From Hoeflea sp. IMCC20628 (GTDB lineage Bacteria > Pseudomonadota > Alphaproteobacteria > Rhizobiales > Rhizobiaceae): DNA of 64,000 bases. The DNA is taken from NCBI RefSeq assembly GCF_001011155.1, contig NZ_CP011479.1, positions 2,002,501-2,066,500 of the forward strand. The letters run 5' to 3'. A model generated the notes under the pieces. That model did not search any database. It saw only the letters and a list, made by a program, of their open reading frames with translations, and was not told where the DNA came from. Each line of letters begins with the position of its first letter. Position 1 is the stretch's first letter. Positions 16,534 to 24,914 of this stretch are shown piece by piece. The position numbers were made by a program, and so were the translations under genes.

Positions 16534-17544
16534 ATGAAACTTGCCACACTCCGTGATGGAAGCCGTGATGGCCGTCTGGTCGTCGTCTCGCGCGATCTGA
16601 CCCGCGCCTCCGGCGTGCCGCACATTGCGCGCACGCTTCAGGCAGCGCTGGATGACTGGAAACATGTCGCGCCGCGGCTTCAGGATGTGGCCGATATGCT
16701 GGAAACCGGGGCGGAGCCGACCGAACGGTTTCACGAGCGCGAAGCGCTGTCGCCCTTGCCACGGGCCTATCAGTGGGCCGACGGCTCAGCCTATGTCAAT
16801 CACGTCGAGCTGGTGCGCAAGGCGCGCGGCGCCGAGATGCCGGAAAGTTTCTGGGAAGTTCCGCTGATGTATCAGGGCGGATCCGACACGTTTCTGGCCC
16901 CGCGCGGTCCAATCCGGATGGCGGATGAAGCCTGGGGCATCGATTGCGAAGGCGAAGTGGCGGTGATTGTCGGCGACGTGCCGATGGGTGCGGACATAGA
17001 GACCTGCCGTGCGGCTATCGAACTGGTGATGCTGGTCAATGATGTGAGCCTGCGCGGCTTGATCCCGGCGGAACTGGCCAAGGGGTTCGGCTTCTTCCAG
17101 TCGAAGCCGTCCACCGCATTCTCGCCGGTAGCGGTCACGCCAGATGATCTGGGTGACGCCTGGGATGGCGGCAAGCTGCATCTGACCCTTGATGTCGATC
17201 TCAATGGCGAAGCTTTCGGGCGTGCCAATGCCGGTGTCGACATGACCTTCGATTTCCCGCAGCTGATCGCGCATGCGGCCAAGACCCGCGCACTCTGCGC
17301 CGGCACCATCATCGGCTCGGGCACGGTGTCCAACAAGGGGCCGGGCGGTGATCCGGGCAAGCCGGTGGGCGAAGGCGGCGCTGGCTATTCCTGCATTGCC
17401 GAGATCCGGACGATCGAAACAATCGCCACTGGCAAGCCAGTCACCCCGTTCATGAAATTCGGCGACACCGTTCGCATCGACATGAAGAACGCCAATGGCC
17501 ATTCTATCTTTGGCGCCATCGAGCAAACCGTTGAAAAATATTAG
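16534..17544 (+). CDS. fahA: Fumarylacetoacetase-type hydrolase (FAH family)
   Basis: A 336-residue FAH-family hydrolase that cleaves fumarylacetoacetate to fumarate and acetoacetate, finishing homogentisate degradation. It starts MKLATLRDGSRDGRLVVVSR after AAAGGA. The core shows the EGEVAVIVGDVP metal-site strand, VNDVSLRGLIP, KGFGFFQSKPSTAFSPVAV and the Gly-rich AGTIIGSGTVSNKGPGGDPG. It is shorter than the two-domain eukaryotic enzyme, like other proteobacterial FAH proteins in hmg clusters. It lies 100 bases after hmgA and 9 bases before the MBL gene. Confidence 0.92.
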   Translation: MKLATLRDGSRDGRLVVVSRDLTRASGVPHIARTLQAALDDWKHVAPRLQDVADMLETGAEPTERFHEREALSPLPRAYQWADGSAYVNHVELVRKARGAEMPESFWEVPLMYQGGSDTFLAPRGPIRMADEAWGIDCEGEVAVIVGDVPMGADIETCRAAIELVMLVNDVSLRGLIPAELAKGFGFFQSKPSTAFSPVAVTPDDLGDAWDGGKLHLTLDVDLNGEAFGRANAGVDMTFDFPQLIAHAAKTRALCAGTIIGSGTVSNKGPGGDPGKPVGEGGAGYSCIAEIRTIETIATGKPVTPFMKFGDTVRIDMKNANGHSIFGAIEQTVEKY

Positions 17545-17553
17545 GAACCACTG

Positions 17554-18504
17554 ATGAGCAAGAAATTCGCATCCGCCGGCGACATGGCGGAAAAACAGAT
17601 CTCGTTCACCGAGATCGGGCGTGACCTGTGGGCATTCACCGCCGAGGGCGATCCCAATTCCGGCGTCATCATCGGGGATGACAGCGTCATGGTGATCGAG
17701 GCGCAGGCAACCCCGCGGCTAGCCAACAAGGTGATCGAAAAGATCCGGTCCGTGACCGACAAGCCGATCACCCATCTGGTGCTGACCCATTACCACGCGG
17801 TGCGGGTGCTGGGCGCATCGGCCTATAAAGCCCCCACCGTGATCATGGGCGATGTCGCTGGTGCCATGGTTGCCGAACGCGGCCAGGAAGACTGGGACAG
17901 TGAATTCCAGCGGTTTCCGCGGCTGTTTCAGGGCCATGAGAGCATTCCCGGCCTGACCTGGCCGACCACCACATTCTCCGAGCGGATGACGGTCTATCTC
18001 GGCAAGCGCCGGGTCGACCTGATGCATCTTGGCCGCGCCCACACCGCCGGCGACATCGTTGCCTGGGTGCCGGACGAGGAAGTCATGTTCACCGGCGATA
18101 TCGTCGAATATCACTCTGCGTGCTATTGCGGCGATGGTCACTATGAGGACTGGGACGACACGCTGGATCTGATCAGCTCGTTCAATCCGCAGTCGATCGG
18201 GCCAGGCCGCGGCGATGCGCTGATCGGACCGGAAATGGTAGAGGCGGCGATCGACAGTACCCGCGATTTCGTCGAGTCGACCTACCGGCCCGTTGCCAAG
18301 GTTGTGGCCCGCGGCGGCACCTTGAAGGAAGCCTGGGACGCGGTGCGGGCCGAATGTGATCCGAAGTTCAAGGATTACGCCATCTACGAACACTGCCTGC
18401 CGTTCAACGTCGCCCGCGCCTATGACGAGGCCCGCGGCATCGACACGCCACGGATCTGGACAGCGGAACGCGACGCCGAAATGTGGGCACAGCTGCAAGG
18501 CTGA
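17554..18504 (+). CDS. Metallo-beta-lactamase-fold protein with degenerate metal motif
   Basis: A 316-residue MBL-fold protein. The fold is recognisable from TEIGRDLWAFTAEGDPNSGV, LVLTHYHAVRVLGAS, MHLGRAHTAGDIVAWVPDEE and VMFTGDIVEYHSACYCGDGH. The canonical HxHxDH is present only as His79-Tyr-His81-Ala-Val83-Arg84, so the Asp and third His are replaced, while His163 and Asp182 remain. Only one metal site could form, if any. A thioesterase or lactonase-like hydrolase role is possible but not shown. It sits in the homogentisate operon between fahA and the flavin monooxygenase. I recall this HAVR variant from homologues, so it is probably not a local mutation. Confidence 0.85.
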   Translation: MSKKFASAGDMAEKQISFTEIGRDLWAFTAEGDPNSGVIIGDDSVMVIEAQATPRLANKVIEKIRSVTDKPITHLVLTHYHAVRVLGASAYKAPTVIMGDVAGAMVAERGQEDWDSEFQRFPRLFQGHESIPGLTWPTTTFSERMTVYLGKRRVDLMHLGRAHTAGDIVAWVPDEEVMFTGDIVEYHSACYCGDGHYEDWDDTLDLISSFNPQSIGPGRGDALIGPEMVEAAIDSTRDFVESTYRPVAKVVARGGTLKEAWDAVRAECDPKFKDYAIYEHCLPFNVARAYDEARGIDTPRIWTAERDAEMWAQLQG

Positions 18505-18514
18505 GTGCATTTTG

Positions 18515-18534
18515 GGGGCGGTTGTTGCCGCCCC
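18515..18534 (+). promoter_or_regulatory. GC-rich hairpin between operon genes
   Basis: GGGGCGG-TTGTTG-CCGCCCC is a perfect 7-bp stem with a 6-base loop, in the 50-base gap between the MBL and flavin monooxygenase genes. No T-run follows, so it is more likely a transcript-stabilising or partial attenuation element than a full terminator. Confidence 0.5.
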
Positions 18535-18554
18535 TTCGATGTCCGGGAGGTGTC

Positions 18555-20162
18555 ATGGGCAAGATTTTTGAGGTTCCGCTGTATCCCTATCAACGATCAG
18601 CCGATCAGGATGCTGCCACGCCGGTGCGCTATCCGGTGGTGGTGGTCGGCGCCGGACCTGTAGGGCTGGCGCTGGCGATTGATCTGGCGATGCAGGATGT
18701 TGCGGTCGTTGTGCTCGACGAGAACGACAAGGTCAGCTGGGGATCTCGCGCCATTTGCTTCGCCAAGCGGCCGCTCGAGATCCTCGACCGGCTCGGCTGT
18801 GGCGACCCGATGGTCAACAAGGGCGTGATCTGGAATCTCGGAAAGGTCTATTTCGACGAACGCCAGGTGTTCGGATTCAACCTGCTGCCCGAGCAAGGCC
18901 ACAAGCGCCCGGCCTTCATCAATCTGCAGCAATATTACCTCGAGCAGTTTCTGGTCGAGCGGGTCAGGCAGTTGCAGGCCGAAGGCAAGCCGATCGAACT
19001 GCGCGGCGCCAACAAGGTGCTCGACGTCAAGCAGGACGAGACCGGCGCGCAATTGACCGTCGGCACGCCGGAGGGACCTTACCAGCTTGAGGCAGACTGG
19101 GTGGTCGCCTGCGATGGCGCAGCATCGCCGATCCGGACGCTGCTGGGGCTCGATTTCACCGGACGGGTGTTTGAGGACAATTTTCTGATCGCCGATGTGG
19201 TGATGGAAGCCAAGTTTCCCACCGAACGCTGGTTCTGGTTCGACCCGCCGTTCAATCGCGGCCAGTCGGCGCTGCTGCACAAGCAGCCCGACAATGTCTG
19301 GCGCATCGACTTCCAGCTTGGCTGGGACATTGACCGCGACGCGGAACTCAAGCCGGAAAACATAGACCGCCGCCTAAGGGCGATGCTCGGCGACGAGATC
19401 AGCTATGAGCTGGAGTGGAGTTCGATCTACACCTTCCAGTGCCGCCGCATGGACCGGTTCCGCGAGGGCCGGGTGGTGTTTGCCGGCGACTCGGCGCATC
19501 AGGTGTCGCCCTTCGGCGCCCGCGGCGCCAATTCCGGCCTGCAGGACACCGACAATCTGGCCTGGAAACTTAAGCTGGTCCTCGATGGTAAGTCACCGTT
19601 TACGCTTATCGACAGTTATGATCTCGAACGTGTCCATGGCGCGGATGAAAACATTCTCAATTCCTCGCGCTCGACCGATTTCATCACACCAAAATCCGAG
19701 ATCAGCCGGATCTTTCGCGATGCGGTGCTGGATCTGTCCGAGCGTTATGAGGCGACACGGCCGATGGTCAATTCGGGGCGATTGTCGGTGCCGTGCACCT
19801 ATGACAGCTCGCCGCTCAATGGCCCGGATTGCGCATTGATGCCGGAGCGCACCCGTCCGGGCTCGCCGATGGTGGATGCGCCGGTCCCCGGCGGTTGGCT
19901 GCTCGATCAACTGGGAAGCCGGTTCCAACTGTTGACCATCAATGCGGATGCGCCGGAACGGATCGAGGTCGAAGGTGTGACGGTTAAGCGGCTGGCGCTG
20001 TCGCTTGCTGATGATGCCGATAGCTATCTCACACCGCGATATCTCGGAGACGCGGGTTCTGCGATCTATCTGGTGCGGCCAGACCAGCATGTTGCGGCAC
20101 GCTGGGACCATTTTGACGAGACGGCTGTGAAAAAGGCGCTGCTCACAGCGATCGGGAGATAA
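18555..20162 (+). CDS. FAD-dependent aromatic monooxygenase (MhpA-like)
   Basis: A 535-residue group A flavoprotein hydroxylase. It has the ADP-binding VVVVGAGPVGLALAIDLA (Gly32-Gly34-Gly37), the WVVACDGAASPIRTLLGLDF DG motif, and the GD motif GRVVFAGDSAHQVSPFGARG with NSGLQDTDNLAWKL. A C-terminal thioredoxin-like part is present (RLALSLADDADSYL … IYLVRPDQHVAARW). These enzymes hydroxylate phenolic rings with NADH. In the hmg operon a plausible role is making homogentisate from a hydroxyphenylacetate, but the substrate is not shown. Start 18555 follows GGGAGG. DUF2783 and maiA follow. Confidence 0.88.
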   Translation: MGKIFEVPLYPYQRSADQDAATPVRYPVVVVGAGPVGLALAIDLAMQDVAVVVLDENDKVSWGSRAICFAKRPLEILDRLGCGDPMVNKGVIWNLGKVYFDERQVFGFNLLPEQGHKRPAFINLQQYYLEQFLVERVRQLQAEGKPIELRGANKVLDVKQDETGAQLTVGTPEGPYQLEADWVVACDGAASPIRTLLGLDFTGRVFEDNFLIADVVMEAKFPTERWFWFDPPFNRGQSALLHKQPDNVWRIDFQLGWDIDRDAELKPENIDRRLRAMLGDEISYELEWSSIYTFQCRRMDRFREGRVVFAGDSAHQVSPFGARGANSGLQDTDNLAWKLKLVLDGKSPFTLIDSYDLERVHGADENILNSSRSTDFITPKSEISRIFRDAVLDLSERYEATRPMVNSGRLSVPCTYDSSPLNGPDCALMPERTRPGSPMVDAPVPGGWLLDQLGSRFQLLTINADAPERIEVEGVTVKRLALSLADDADSYLTPRYLGDAGSAIYLVRPDQHVAARWDHFDETAVKKALLTAIGR

Positions 20163-20165
20163 TCC

Positions 20166-20360
20166 ATGGCAGAGCTGAATACCAAGGCCAATATCCCGGC
20201 GCCGGATGATTTTTATGCCGAATTGCTGGCGATTCACGATGGTCTGAGCAAGGCGGATAGCGATGCGCTCAATGCGCGGCTGGTCCTGCTGCTGGCCAAT
20301 CACATCGGCGACCGTGAAGTGCTGTCGCAGGCCCTGCGCGCCGCCGTACTGAAAGAGTAA
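20166..20360 (+). CDS. DUF2783 domain protein
   Basis: A 64-residue helical protein (MAELNTKANIPAPDDFYAEL, then GLSKADSDALNARLVLLLAN, HIGDREVLSQALRAAV). It matches my memory of DUF2783, small proteins usually encoded next to the flavin monooxygenase of this type. The function is unknown; it may be a small subunit or stabiliser of the monooxygenase. It begins three bases after the monooxygenase stop and ends ten bases before maiA, so it is surely cotranscribed. Confidence 0.8.
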   Translation: MAELNTKANIPAPDDFYAELLAIHDGLSKADSDALNARLVLLLANHIGDREVLSQALRAAVLKE

Positions 20361-20370
20361 GGATCATCTG

Positions 20371-21006
20371 ATGGACAAGCCGGTTCTCTATGACTATTGG
20401 CGCTCGTCGGCGAGCTACCGGGTGCGGATCGCGCTCAATCTGGCTGGCATCGACTACACGCCGGTTGTCGTCAATCTGCTCAAGGGCGAGCACAAGGCCG
20501 CTGACAATCTCGAGCGCAATCCGCAAGGGCTGGTGCCGTCACTGGAGATAGACGGGCTGATGCTGACCCAGTCGCTGGCCATCATCGAATATCTGGTAGA
20601 GACCCGCGGCGTGTCATTGCTCCCAGACGAGGCCGCCGATCGGGCCCGGGTGAGGGCGCTGGCGCATGCCATCGCCATGGATATCCATCCGGTCTGCAAT
20701 CTGTCGGTGGTGGGGCACGTGCTTGAACTGACCGGTGGCGGCGACGCGGTGCGCCAAGCATGGATGCAGCGCTTCATCAGCCAGGGATTGGCCGCCTTCG
20801 AGGCGCTGCTTGACCACCCGACGTCAGGAAGCTTCTGCCACGGTGATGGGCCCGGCCTCGCCGATATCTGCCTGATTCCGCAGATCTACAATGCCGAGCG
20901 CTGGGGCGCGGATATCTCAGGGTTCAAACGCATTCAGGCAGTCCGGGCTGCTTGCGATCAGATCCCGGGCTTTGCCAGGGCGCATCCTGACAACAATAAT
21001 TTTTGA
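20371..21006 (+). CDS. maiA: Maleylacetoacetate isomerase (zeta-class GST)
   Basis: A 211-residue glutathione transferase of the zeta class that isomerises maleylacetoacetate to fumarylacetoacetate using glutathione. The zeta motif is present as SSASYRVRIALNLAGIDYTP (residues about 11-30; usual SSCSxRVRIAL), with an Ala in place of the usual Cys. Other landmarks are NPQGLVPSLEIDGLMLTQSL, AIIEYLVET and DIHPVCNLSVVGHV. It completes the hmgA-fahA-maiA set. It ends seven bases from the convergent next gene. Confidence 0.93.
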   Translation: MDKPVLYDYWRSSASYRVRIALNLAGIDYTPVVVNLLKGEHKAADNLERNPQGLVPSLEIDGLMLTQSLAIIEYLVETRGVSLLPDEAADRARVRALAHAIAMDIHPVCNLSVVGHVLELTGGGDAVRQAWMQRFISQGLAAFEALLDHPTSGSFCHGDGPGLADICLIPQIYNAERWGADISGFKRIQAVRAACDQIPGFARAHPDNNNF

Positions 21007-21012
21007 TCAATA

Positions 21013-21600
21013 TCAAAGCCTTGTGAGGCGTTTTTCAATTCGAGTCAGAAATTTGGCGCGGCTTTCCGGTGTCGATTTGTCCATCAGATAATGCGCCATG
21101 AACAGGCGGCGGCAGCGCTTGCCGCAAAGGGCGCGCATGCCGCGCAGGATTGTGCGCTTGCCGGGATGGGCAACAACATAGGACCACCAGCGCGGCGCGC
21201 CACAGGTGGTGATCACGCCCAGGAGATTTATATGGGTCATCAGCGGTTCGATCGGGCCGGGGCCGTCAGGGATCCGGAACGTCAGCTCCGGCGTCCAGAC
21301 CCGGTCGAGCCAGCCCTTCAGCATGGCCGGCATGCCATACCACCAGGTCGGGTAGACGAACAGCAATCCCTCCGCCGCCTGCAACCGTTCGGCATGGTTT
21401 GGGAACGGGTGATCAGCCAGTTTCATTTCATTGTAATGGCGGCGTTCGTCGGCCGGCATCACCGGATCGAAGCCTTCGGCATAGAGATCAAGAAGATCAA
21501 CCTCATGACCGGCTTTGGCGAGAGCCTGCACGACCGTATCGCGGATGCTGGCGCAAAAGCTTTCGGGCACCGGGTGGCAATAGACCAGAAGAATACGCAT
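21013..21600 (-). CDS. Flavodoxin-fold NAD(P)H dehydrogenase
   Basis: A 195-residue flavodoxin-like NAD(P)H oxidoreductase of the KefF/NQO1 type. It has MRILLVYCHPVPESFCASIR, VDLLDLYAEGFDPVMPADER, LFVYPTWWYGMPAMLKGWLD and RVWTPELTF. It is expected to bind FMN or FAD and reduce quinones or nitro/azo compounds. Its ATG overlaps the stop of the related gene upstream (21600-22181) by one base. The two look like diverged duplicates. It is the last gene of the minus-strand locus. Confidence 0.88.
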   Translation of the reverse strand: MRILLVYCHPVPESFCASIRDTVVQALAKAGHEVDLLDLYAEGFDPVMPADERRHYNEMKLADHPFPNHAERLQAAEGLLFVYPTWWYGMPAMLKGWLDRVWTPELTFRIPDGPGPIEPLMTHINLLGVITTCGAPRWWSYVVAHPGKRTILRGMRALCGKRCRRLFMAHYLMDKSTPESRAKFLTRIEKRLTRL

Positions 21601-22181
21601 TACAGCTTGTCCAGTGCGGTTTGCACACGCGCCATGAAGGCGTGCCGCGTCTTGTCGGTGGAAAGGTTCATTTCGTAGTGGGCGAGATAACTGACAGACG
21701 CGCCGGGTCTGACGGTTGCGCGCAACATGCGGTTGGCGATCTTGCGCGGCGGATCGCCCATCAGCCAGGAGCGAAAACGCGAACCTCCGTAAGAGGTCAC
21801 GACGACAATTTTGCCGATATTGCGCAAGGTCGGCTGGACCTTGCCATTGACCAGACCGAACGAAACACCGGGAAGAAACACCCGGTCAAACCAACCCTTT
21901 AGGATTGCCGGGAAGCCGTAGTTCCACACCGGATAGACCAGCACCAGGGCTTCTGCCTTGAGCAGACGGTCGACATAGGCTTCAACCGGCTTCCGGTTGG
22001 CATCAAGGTCATGATAATTCAGCCGTTCTGCTTCGCTCATGACCGGATTGAAGCCGTCCTGGTAGAGATCGATGACATCGACCTCGTGGCCGGCTTTGGG
22101 CAGCTGCTCAACGGTCATGCGGAACAGGCCCGCGTTGAAGCTTGACGCAACCGGGTGCGCGTGGACGACGAGAATACGCAT
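21600..22181 (-). CDS. Flavodoxin-fold NAD(P)H dehydrogenase
   Basis: A 193-residue paralogue of the next gene, starting MRILVVHAHPVASSFNAGLF with VDVIDLYQDGFNPVMSEAER, LVLVYPVWNYGFPAILKGWF and DRVFLPGVSFGL. It is a flavin-dependent NAD(P)H oxidoreductase. The two genes overlap by one base (TAATG), which suggests translational coupling and perhaps a heterodimer. It lies nine bases after the GlcD-like oxidase. The pathway role is unknown; it could recycle the oxidase's electron acceptor. Confidence 0.88.
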   Translation of the reverse strand: MRILVVHAHPVASSFNAGLFRMTVEQLPKAGHEVDVIDLYQDGFNPVMSEAERLNYHDLDANRKPVEAYVDRLLKAEALVLVYPVWNYGFPAILKGWFDRVFLPGVSFGLVNGKVQPTLRNIGKIVVVTSYGGSRFRSWLMGDPPRKIANRMLRATVRPGASVSYLAHYEMNLSTDKTRHAFMARVQTALDKL

Positions 22182-22190
22182 CTTATTGCC

Positions 22191-23588
22191 TCAACTTGCC
22201 TGCTTCAAACCCTTGAACAACCAGGTTTTTCCCGAACCGAAATCATAATCCGGATCGTCCCAGGCGATCATCTTACCGGGATTGAGCAGGCCCTTGGGAT
22301 CGGCTTGGCGCTTGAAGGCCAGCTGGATCTCGTCGGTCTGCTTCATGCCACCTTCTTCGAGCGTGTAGCGGTGCGGATTGAACACCGGGCAGCCATGGGC
22401 ATTGTGCAGATCGATGATCTCGTCGAGTCGCTCTTCGGTCGAATAACGGATCAGCGGCAGGCCGAAACAGGTGATGTCGCCATCGAAACGGACAAATTCG
22501 AGATGCGATATCAGCTCGCCGGGGAACATCCTGTCCATCTTCGAGGTGAGCTCAAGCTGGTTAGGAAACGGGTACAGCGTCTGCAGATAGGTCCAGGCCG
22601 GATCGACCCGCAGCGCCCGCAAGGTGGTGTGGTTCCAGGCCAGCTCGAACACCGGCGGCAGGCCCTTGAGCTCGCCTGCAGTTGTGGCGTCGAAGACGAT
22701 CTCGCCGCTGTGCCGGGCGGTGAACGCCTTGAAGGCGTCATGGCTGTGCGGCGCCACCATGACCAGAACCACGCTCTGGCCTTCCGTAAGGAACTTCTGA
22801 TGGCGCTTGAAATAGTCAAACGGGCAGGGGGCCGCGACGACAGAGATCAGCTTTGTGAGAATGCCGTCCTGGCGGGCCAGCGCATTGGCATAGACGGTCG
22901 CCTCGTCGAAGCTGTCAAAGCCGACAATGGCGTCGACCCAGTCATAGGCCGGCGCCAGCGGCATTTCGATTTCGGTAATGATGCCGTTGGTGCCGTAGGC
23001 GTGAGTGACCTTGTGAAGGTCCTCGCCGGTGAGTTCGAGCACTTGCGGCTCTTCTTCCATGGTGACAACGCGCAGGCGGATGACGTTGCCGAAATCGCGT
23101 AATCCGCCCCAGGAGATCGATCCGACCCCGCCAGAACCGCCGGCGATGAAGCCTCCGATGGTTGCCGTATGGGCGGTGGAGGGATGCATGCGCAGTTCCT
23201 GCCCGGAATCTGCGTGGGCGGCCTTGTCGAGATCGGAACAGATAACTCCGGGACCGCAGATCACGCGGCCAAGGGATATCTGTTTGATCTCATTGAGATC
23301 GGCAAGGCTCAGAACCACGCCGCCCGACAAGGGCATGGCCTGACCGTAATTGCCGGTTCCTGTGCCGCGCGGGGTGACCGGCACGTCATGGCGATAGCAG
23401 GCCTTGAGAACCTGGATCAGCTCTGCTTCGGTCTTGGGAGAGACCACCAGTTCGCCGGTGACATGATCAAGCTGGCGCTTGAGCACCGGCGAATACCAGT
23501 AAAAGTCGCGGCTTTTCTGCTGAATGATCTTGTCATTCTGCTCGATCCGGATTCCATCCAGATCGGCAATCAGTGCGGTCATGTCCAT
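22191..23588 (-). CDS. FAD-binding oxidoreductase (GlcD/VAO-like)
   Basis: A 465-residue FAD-linked oxidase/dehydrogenase of the VAO fold. The PP-loop is visible as PVTPRGTGTGNYGQAMPLSG (about residues 74-94), followed by VVLSLADLNEI and MHPSTAHTATIGGFIAGGSG. The C-terminal half ends with GCPVFNPHRYTLEEGG and DPKGLLNPGKMI, typical of the family, where the HxxLxPGK end lies near the flavin. It should oxidise a hydroxy acid or similar substrate. It sits between the amidohydrolase (three bases upstream) and the flavodoxin-fold reductases. The substrate is unknown. Confidence 0.87.
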   Translation of the reverse strand: MDMTALIADLDGIRIEQNDKIIQQKSRDFYWYSPVLKRQLDHVTGELVVSPKTEAELIQVLKACYRHDVPVTPRGTGTGNYGQAMPLSGGVVLSLADLNEIKQISLGRVICGPGVICSDLDKAAHADSGQELRMHPSTAHTATIGGFIAGGSGGVGSISWGGLRDFGNVIRLRVVTMEEEPQVLELTGEDLHKVTHAYGTNGIITEIEMPLAPAYDWVDAIVGFDSFDEATVYANALARQDGILTKLISVVAAPCPFDYFKRHQKFLTEGQSVVLVMVAPHSHDAFKAFTARHSGEIVFDATTAGELKGLPPVFELAWNHTTLRALRVDPAWTYLQTLYPFPNQLELTSKMDRMFPGELISHLEFVRFDGDITCFGLPLIRYSTEERLDEIIDLHNAHGCPVFNPHRYTLEEGGMKQTDEIQLAFKRQADPKGLLNPGKMIAWDDPDYDFGSGKTWLFKGLKQAS

Positions 23589-23591
23589 TGT

Positions 23592-24911
23592 TCAACGCTC
23601 CATCAAATCATCAAGGACCTGGTAGTCAGGGACAGTCGCGTCAATGAGCTTTCCATCGCGGATAAGTGTTCGGCGGCTTTCAGGGCGGGACAGAAGTTCA
23701 GTCAGGCTTCTACCCCGAAACAACACCAGATCGGCTTTGCCGCCCGGTGTGAGGCTGCCCGCGTCTGCCATTCCCATGGCGCGGGCAGGATTATTGGCAA
23801 TTGTGGCCGGCCATTCGCCGACCGGATGGTCAAAATGCAGGATCCGTGTGGCTTCGCGGTAGACCTCGAGCACATCGAGATCGCCATAGGCATAGAACGG
23901 ATCGCGGGTGTTGTCGGATGAGACACATACATTGATGCCGCGCGCTGCCATTTCGTGCAGCAGCGTGACACCGCGCCAGCGTGGCGTGGTTGCATCCGCA
24001 CGGCGGTCCTGCAGATACATGTTGCACATCGGCAGCGACACCACAGACAGGCCTGCGCGGGCGACCTTGTCGAGTGTTGCCTTGATGGTGTCATCGGGTT
24101 GGCGGGCGAGCGAGCAGCAATGGCCGACAAGGATCCTGCCTTCGAAACCATGACGCAAAGCGGCGTCGGCGATCCGGTCGAGCGAGATGGCCTCGACGTC
24201 GTCGGTTTCATCGGCATGAAAATCCAGATCAAGACCCAGATCGATGGCCTTGCGGAACATGCGATCGAGCAAGGCATCAAGATCGGGCACCATATAGGTG
24301 ACTGCGCCGAGGACGCCGCGATGGCGCGCGACGATGTCGGCCAGCCGGTTGAACCAGGCCTCGTCGCGGGCGGTGTCAATGCCGAACAGGCAGGCGGCCT
24401 GAAGCTCGATCCGGCCTTTCCAGCGCTCGCGAACGGTTTCGAACACCGGCCAGGAGATATCTTCCTGCGGCGGCAGTGAATCGAGATGGGTGCGCAGCGC
24501 CTTGGTGCCATGGGCATAGGCACAGCTGAGCGAAAACTCCATGCGGCGCTCGACATCCTCGGCCGTCCAGCGAGCTGCGCGGTCTTCGCCAACGGCCGTC
24601 AACGCACCGGGAAAACTGCCATCCGGATTGGGCTTGCGCCCCCAGATGTGGCCCTTGTCGATATGGGTGTGGCAATCGACAAAGGCCGGAAAGGCAATGG
24701 CTCCGCGGCAGTCGATGCCGGCGTCATCCACGGGTTGGGCAGTGTAGCCGCCAATGGCGATGATGTTTCCGCCAGCGACATCGATCCTGGTCAGGGCGAA
24801 TCCATCGGCATCAAACACCAGCCCTTCGACGCCTGAGACGTGGGACCGGTGCAGCCTCAGATTGGCGAGCGAGTAGACCCCAGACGTGGGCAGGGTGATG
24901 GTCGCCGACAT
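23592..24911 (-). CDS. CodA-like amidohydrolase (cytosine deaminase family)
   Basis: A 439-residue metal-dependent amidohydrolase of the cytosine-deaminase branch. Metal ligands are visible: AFVDCHTHIDKGHIWGRKPN (HxH), LDLDFHADETDD (His and Glu), ILVGHCCSLA, and VSSDNTRDPFYAYGDLDVLE (Asp). The C-terminal part has NNPARAMGMADAGSLTPGGK and ADLVLFRGRSLTEL, typical of CodA. It should deaminate or open a cyclic amidine or imide. It is adjacent to a THI5-type ABC transporter, so a pyrimidine-like or other N-heterocycle is plausible. It ends three bases before the FAD oxidase. Confidence 0.9.
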   Translation of the reverse strand: MSATITLPTSGVYSLANLRLHRSHVSGVEGLVFDADGFALTRIDVAGGNIIAIGGYTAQPVDDAGIDCRGAIAFPAFVDCHTHIDKGHIWGRKPNPDGSFPGALTAVGEDRAARWTAEDVERRMEFSLSCAYAHGTKALRTHLDSLPPQEDISWPVFETVRERWKGRIELQAACLFGIDTARDEAWFNRLADIVARHRGVLGAVTYMVPDLDALLDRMFRKAIDLGLDLDFHADETDDVEAISLDRIADAALRHGFEGRILVGHCCSLARQPDDTIKATLDKVARAGLSVVSLPMCNMYLQDRRADATTPRWRGVTLLHEMAARGINVCVSSDNTRDPFYAYGDLDVLEVYREATRILHFDHPVGEWPATIANNPARAMGMADAGSLTPGGKADLVLFRGRSLTELLSRPESRRTLIRDGKLIDATVPDYQVLDDLMER

Positions 24912-24914
24912 CGC

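Noticed and set aside
22155-23102. 315-codon open frame on the plus strand
   Set aside because: It is antisense to the FAD oxidase gene and has shadow-like composition.
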